Assembly (NCBI RefSeq): GCF_001540865.1
Contig: NC_033645.1
Coordinates: forward strand, 496,001 to 560,000
Direction of reading: 5' to 3'
DNA: 64,000 bases
Source of the DNA: Ananas comosus
Lineage: Eukaryota > Streptophyta > Magnoliopsida > Poales > Bromeliaceae
The position numbers were made by a program, and so were the translations under genes. Positions 59,045 through 64,000 of the stretch are shown here, piece by piece (positions within the stretch are counted from its first letter, which is position 1; every line of letters begins with the position of its first letter). A model generated the notes under the pieces. It had not been told where the DNA came from. It saw nothing but the letters and a program-made list of their open reading frames with translations, and made no database searches.

Positions 59045-59052
59045 ACTGATCT
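57883..59052. other. Intergenic and MYB 3' flank
   Basis: AT-rich. A 3' SINE fragment lies at about 58428-58500 (TTTTTAGCTAAGTTTATTTC then TAAATGACTTGCTATC). A long A-run (59001-59042) preceded by an N at 59000 lies just downstream of the MYB stop on the - strand. No gene recognised. Confidence 0.5.
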
Positions 59053-59921
59053 TTATTTCATTTGGAGGCTTCTATAATCCAGTAATTGCATACCAAGGGT
59101 GAGAAAGCTATTATTGCAGTTGCACTCCATCATCTCCTTCTTCACGCCGAGGCCACAACACTTGAAACAGAAGAGCCCTCCCCCCTCTCTCTTCACCACG
59201 GGGGGCTTCACCAACGCCGCCTCCTCTTCTTCTTGGAGGGGCGGGCTTATGCACAGCTCCAGGTTGAGGTCCGGGCACTTGGGCCTCTGCTGCTGCTGCT
59301 GCTGCTGCTGCTGCGATAAAGACATCGACTCTGCGGCGTCGACGGCGGCGTGGTCGTCGTCGGGCGTCCCCTCCTGTTTTGCGGTTTCGAAAGCGGTTGC
59401 TGCTGCGTTGGAGGGGCTGCTGCCCCTCTCGCTGAGGGGCCGGTGGGTGACGGGGTCTATGCCTCGGCTCAGCAGCTTCCTCCTTATGTGCGTGTTCCAG
59501 TAGTTCTTGATCTCGTTGTCCGTTCGCCCCGGTAGCCTCGCGGCGATCAGAGACCATCTGTATAAGATCGAATTATGAGAGAATTGTAGGATGAATGAAT
59601 GAATTTGGATATATAAAGTATATATATTTAATGAGAAGTGTGCGCATGCGTAGCGTACTTGTTGCCGAGGAGGCTGTGGAGTTTGATGATGAGGTCGTCC
59701 TCGTCGAGGGAGAAGTTGCCGCGCTTGAGGTCGGGGCGGAGGTAGTTGATCCAGCGGAGCCGGCAGCTCTTGCCGCACCGCAGCAGCCCCGCCGCCTTCG
59801 GCAGCGCCCGCCAGCACCCCTCCCCGTGCTCCCGTATGTGCGCGATCAGCCGCTCGTCCTCCTCTTTCGTCCACGCCCCCTTGTTCGTGTGTGCCTTTTC
59901 GCAGCACGGCGACCTACCCAT
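59053..59921 (-). CDS. MYB308-like: R2R3-MYB subgroup 4 repressor (MYB4/MYB308-like)
   Basis: Two coding exons, 59659-59921 and 59053-59557, with a 101-bp intron interrupting Lys88 of GNK/W, a position common in R2R3-MYBs; total 255 aa. R2 spans about residues 14-61 and R3 about 67-112, with the usual spaced Trp pattern. R3 contains the bHLH-binding signature (DL..K...L......L...R in [14 protein letters not shown]...AAR). After the repeats come the subgroup-4 C1 motif [10 protein letters not shown], the C2/EAR motif LNLEL (in [12 protein letters not shown]) and a Cys-rich CFKCC...CNC motif. Subgroup-4 MYBs repress phenylpropanoid and lignin genes and can recruit corepressors through EAR; the exact target is inferred. 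A run of nine Gln lies before the EAR motif. The start is the conserved [20 protein letters not shown]-like run lies about 120 bp upstream. Confidence 0.96.
59288..59314 (-). repeat. CAG/CTG trinucleotide tract in MYB coding exon
   Basis: About nine CTG on the + strand encode a Gln run in the MYB just before the EAR motif. Its length may vary between individuals. Confidence 0.9.
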
Positions 59922-60040
59922 CTCTCCTCTCCTCTTATTCTCTGTTTTTCCCCCTTTTTTTTTTCTTTTTTTTTTTTCTCTACCACTAAACTTTAAAATT
60001 AAACAAGAAGCAACTAAGGATGAACGGAGGATGCCATAGG

Positions 60041-60054
60041 AATATATATATATA
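60041..60054 (-). promoter_or_regulatory. TATA-like element of the MYB gene
   Basis: AATATATATATATA about 120 bp before the ATG on the - strand. With a start site about 30 bp downstream, the leader would be roughly 90 nt. Confidence 0.45.
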
Positions 60055-60763
60055 GAAGGTTGACTAGGATGAGGACTGAAAATAAAATTTAAAGAGTTGA
60101 GGGTTAAGGAGTGAAAAGTGCACTTCTAGAGAGGAGAGGAGGGTGAGTTGGTGAGAGAAAGGTAGGCCGTAGGGGAAGGAGAGGTAGGGCTGAGTCTAAC
60201 AAGTCATGACATCATCATTATTAACCTGTTGCCATGTTATAAAATAAACTAAACTATTTTAAAAAAAAAAACAGAAAAGAATAGAAGTGTTGTGAGCATC
60301 ACCCTCGCCTATAGGTGTCTCTCAAAATGCTCCCTCATGCTTTATTTTAATTTTATTTAATTTTTAATCTTTTTAGAAGTCAATGATTTTTATTAATTAA
60401 GTTAATAAAAATAGCAACCGCCATCGAAAAATATATAATTTATTAATTAACTAAAATAGCTAATAGAGTAATTAAATTTAAGAGAAAAAAAACTAAACAA
60501 AAGTAAATAAAAAAATTCAGATAAAATAAATAAAAATTTATGAGTGCCAGCCTATCAGCCAAGATATTAATTAAAGTTGAGGGATCATTTCAAAATGCTG
60601 AAAAGGTGAGGATGTTTCCATACATTATTATCATTTTTTTTTGGAAAAAAAAAAAGGGGTCACAACCAACTGCAGTACAGCAGTAGTGGTGCCTACTACT
60701 ACTGCCTACTCAGGTAGGTGGAAAGTGTGGTAGCAAAAGAACTGTGGGGTTGACATAAAAGAT

Positions 60764-60766
<3 letters not shown>

Positions 60767-60808
<42 letters not shown>
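60767..60808. repeat. (GA)n microsatellite
   Basis: About 21 GA units, roughly 0.85 kb upstream of the MYB ATG. Confidence 0.95.
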
Positions 60809-60810
<2 letters not shown>

Positions 60811-62444
60811 AAAGGGCTTTTTAATGGTCACATATTTAATCATCTTTTTGGTTTAGAGCTAACTAACCTTTATTACAATAATCTATCTCTCTTTCACTTA
60901 ACTTGTTATATTTAGATACAAGACAGAAAAAGTGTAATTTGCAGGTCTACATTTTGGATGGAGATGTAACACCAAATAGGGATATATGGAATTTACTCAA
61001 ATGCCAATTTCACGTTACATGATATTATTGAGGCTAGTTCGGCCAATAATTCCGATTTTTTAACGGAGCTTCAGTTTTGATTTCTAATCTTGTAAAATTC
61101 GCACGTCCTCATATGCATGCTTCAAAAGTTTCAAAAGTTTAGGAATTATATTGAAACTCTGCTAAAAGTCCAAGGCATGAAACTCTGCTAAAAGTCCTCA
61201 TTAAATTTATTATACAGGGACAAATCTTAAGATAAGTATGCTACAAAAAAATGTATAGAGCCATTCATTTTAGTTGGGGCCATTTTTAAGGGAAGCTTTT
61301 CTGTTGCAAGTTGAATATGTGGTACTCTACTAAAGAAGTGGAGGAGATTGATACTTGAGGGTGTGGGACAATGTTACTTGTTGGGTGGGATCTTCACACC
61401 AAAATCCACATGGGTTTACATCAAGCTTGTCCAAACCAATATATCTATCTAGGATGGGCACCAAACTGTGGACCCTGTTTATTTTTCTCCCTTTAATTAG
61501 GTTGCATAGGAGAAGGAAATATCCTAATTAACCCATTTGCCCAACTTGGGACCATGGTGATTGGGACTTCATTGTGGTCTCAAATGTGAAAAGGTTAGAT
61601 CCTTAGATATTTCTTGATGACCTTTCTCCTCCATGCCTTGAGTAGTTCGATTAGAATGCCTGAATCCAACTTCCATTCTTGTGATTTGATTTGATTTGAT
61701 TTGATTTTCTCAAAGATAATGTAGATCTGACTTGAATACTACTTGAAGCTTACCCCTTGATATGGGTAACTAGTGTTTGCCCCACATTTAAAGCCTAAAT
61801 GTGTCTCCAACTGGGGCATGTCCATATCTAGCACTATAAAGAGTTGTGCAAATTACATTAATTTAAGACAAGTGGTTCATCTAGTTAAAAGTAAGATCTC
61901 CAGTTTCTTTCAAGCCTTATATATACATATATATACTTTCTTCTGTGTGAGGGGTCGGATTTATATATGTGGACTTTTTGTTCGCCCTCGCTATCATATA
62001 ATGCGAAAAACATGTTTTCCTCCGAAATCGGAGAGCTGAATAGACCCTCGAGTTCATCAAGACCCTTGGATTAGGGGTCCGAGAGAATCTAGAGCAGTCG
62101 ATCACACCGGAGCTAATTGGGATCTTAAAACTTGTGTACTTGGTTGCCAATGACCCTCAATTGTTTTGATAATTAACCTCCCTAAGATTAGATCTCCACC
62201 TTGGACAGGCGCAGATCTACGATAATGAATTGTGATTGTGGATCAATTTGGATTAAGAACTCGAACCTAACTAATTTAGTTGCACCTAAATCCAAACTAG
62301 GCATGCACTTCCCTTGCATGGGAAGCAGGGAGCTAAGTGCTTCTAGAAGGTAGGAGGAAAGGTGAAAAGGGGGGTCAGTGGTGGTGTGGTTGTGTGGTGT
62401 GTGGGCTTTAATTTGCTAGTGTATGGTTCACCTTCCACACTACC

Positions 62445-62478
62445 TTTTCTTTCTTTCTTTCTTTCTTTCTTTCTCTCT
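62445..62478. repeat. (CTTT)n microsatellite
   Basis: Eight or so TTTC tetramers, giving false open frames rich in Phe/Ser. Confidence 0.9.
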
Positions 62479-64000
62479 TTCCACACCCTTGTGGTGCAGG
62501 TCCAGTTGCAGACAAGTGGAGTTAGGGGGAGAGGGGAGAGATTATGCGTGTCTTTCGAGCTATTTCTGTCACATTTTCTGTCAAATTAATCTTTTAGGTA
62601 TCATGATATTGTGGTCACTCGAAATCTTCTTAGCTTCAAAAGTTGTGCTGAGAGAGCGCGCGTATGTTTCAAGCTCTTTATGTGCGTCTTTTCTGTCATA
62701 TTGATTTTCTTGATAGCATGGTGCTGTAGCCGCTTAAGTTTTCTCAACTTTAACGGATCGTTTGTTGGAGGTCCATCATCTACTTTTTAGTAAGTCACGG
62801 TAAAATATAAGGACAGTCCTTGCACTATCCAGATATTTTAAGTTCATCACTGTACTTCGCATTTACACATTGTAGTCCCTAATACTGCGTAATTCTTCTT
62901 GGATTAAACTTAAATAACTCGAGCAATTTATAGAAGAGAGAAAATAGTCGGTTTCTTAAAAAAAAATACTCTTGTTTTAAGGACGAGAATTCAAGTGCTA
63001 AATTTTTTAAAGAAAAAGCATATGGATCAACTTGCAATATAGGGACAGTTAGAGAAATATCCCCATAATTGGCTCATAATTAGATTTTCGTCCTTCATCT
63101 GTATTTATTGCCATAATATCTTCTATCAATGAGTACAACACGATAACGAAGTGTTAAAATTTTCAAAATATTCTTATTTCATTAGGTCAGAGAAAAATAA
63201 TAAGACAAGTTATGGCCTTTCGTTGTTATCTCTCTCCTCTCTATCAATTCAATAGCACTTCTTGTATCAAAGCACATGATATGACATGATTTTAAGTGTT
63301 AAAATTGTTTCCAAAATGTTTTCTATTAAATCTAAATTTTCATTTTAGGAGAGACATAAGAGGTAGGTCGCCTTCTTGCTAAATAATAAAAAATAATTTT
63401 TTTTTATCTAATAACTTAAGCTGATAGAGAATAATTTTTTATATATATATTTAACATTCTCTTTCACGTTTGGACTCAAAACTTTTAAATAGATTCAGAC
63501 ATAAATTTTAATTAAATAAGAGAAAATTAATTATACTCGAAAATTTGACATTACTCGAATTCAGAATCTTCTATTTTGATATCATATTAAATATTTATAT
63601 GAAACAATCGTTGTTGTATCTCTCTCGCCTTTCACGGGGACATGGTGTTCCCCACACCACGACGCATGGCTCGTAGTTATCCACCATCCTCCCCCTTTTC
63701 CCTCCCCCAATACCCACGTTGCTCCTCTTTACCTCTTTTTTTATTTTATTTTTTATTTTATTTTTAATAACTACGTCTCAATATAAGCCTACATGTAGCT
63801 CCTAATTGCTAACTCCATAAGTCCTGTTGTATGTTTCTAATTAATCATGCATGCACTCATCATGTGATGCAGGAGAAAGGGGAAGAAGATTCTGCACCAA
63901 ACGTGACTAGTAACTTCTCTACCTAACTCTCTCTAAATTATCTGAGGCTTTTTTTATATTTGTCCCTACAAGAGTGCCTCTCTACACCTAGGAACAATTT

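Larger units (their letters stand above)
60055..64000. other. Intergenic, no gene seen
   Basis: AT-rich. It holds a (GA)n tract at 60767-60808, a GATTT pentamer run at about 61684-61706, and a (CTTT)n tract at about 62445-62478. Sequences at 62810-63060 resemble 48776-48840. Open frames, including that at 62362-62589, lack recognised domains. The MYB promoter lies in the first few hundred bases. Confidence 0.5.

Noticed and set aside
59099..59503. Open frames antisense to MYB exon 2
   Set aside because: They include Leu/Cys runs from the CTG tract; the MYB frame on the - strand is fully supported.
1..64000. CRISPR arrays, bacterial operons, phage genes or a novel defence system
   Set aside because: The introns, repeats and genes are those of a plant nuclear genome; no evenly spaced short direct repeats were seen.

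Overview
This is a plant nuclear genomic window: spliced genes with GT/AG introns, low-copy exons in AT-rich DNA, many small DNA transposons, a tRNA-derived SINE family, a 5S-rRNA-bearing mini-retrotransposon and a chloroplast DNA insert. The first exons of the ERD7-type and MYB genes are very GC-rich and sit in AT-rich flanks. That 5'-3' GC gradient is typical of commelinid monocots. Pineapple or a relative is my guess, but the species cannot be proved from this window.

Four protein-coding genes are well supported. (1) A CYP21-1-type secretory cyclophilin on the + strand (6611-11090, seven coding exons, 215 aa). (2) A TFIIS-N-domain regulator with DLN motifs on the - strand (12961-15573, 870 aa, one coding exon), convergent with the first, probably with a 4.8-kb 5'UTR intron and a promoter near 20.7 kb. 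(3) An ERD7-type senescence/dehydration-associated protein on the + strand (35410-39301, four exons, 452 aa), with ABRE/G-box and DRE motifs upstream. (4) A subgroup-4 R2R3-MYB repressor on the - strand (59053-59921, two exons, 255 aa). They are independent transcription units. No gene cluster, operon or pathway links them.

Layout: 1-6290 repeats and intergenic DNA; 6290-11300 cyclophilin; 11327-12030 GC-rich hAT-like element; 12.2-20.9 kb TFIIS-N gene, its long intron holding a 459-bp Cassandra-like element; 21-34.8 kb repeat-rich DNA (SINEs, hAT-like, Mutator-like and Tourist-like MITEs); 34.9-39.4 kb ERD7 gene; 40.5-48.6 kb Tourist-like MITE, Helitron-like element, ycf1 plastid fragment and a GC-rich unclassified block; 49.4-57.9 kb a dense run of foldback elements; 59-60 kb MYB; 60-64 kb intergenic DNA with simple repeats.

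The most unusual features are not protein genes. They are a 1.75-kb nested palindrome (49452-51196), an inverted SINE dimer that appears to have been retroposed as one unit (25548-25926), a complete TRIM whose two ends are not the same LTR (18612-19070), and a Mutator-like MITE carrying a GC-rich minisatellite and hairpins (32774-33630). Four single Ns (43745, 46835, 48564, 59000) mark possible assembly joins, and two of them bound the GC-rich block.
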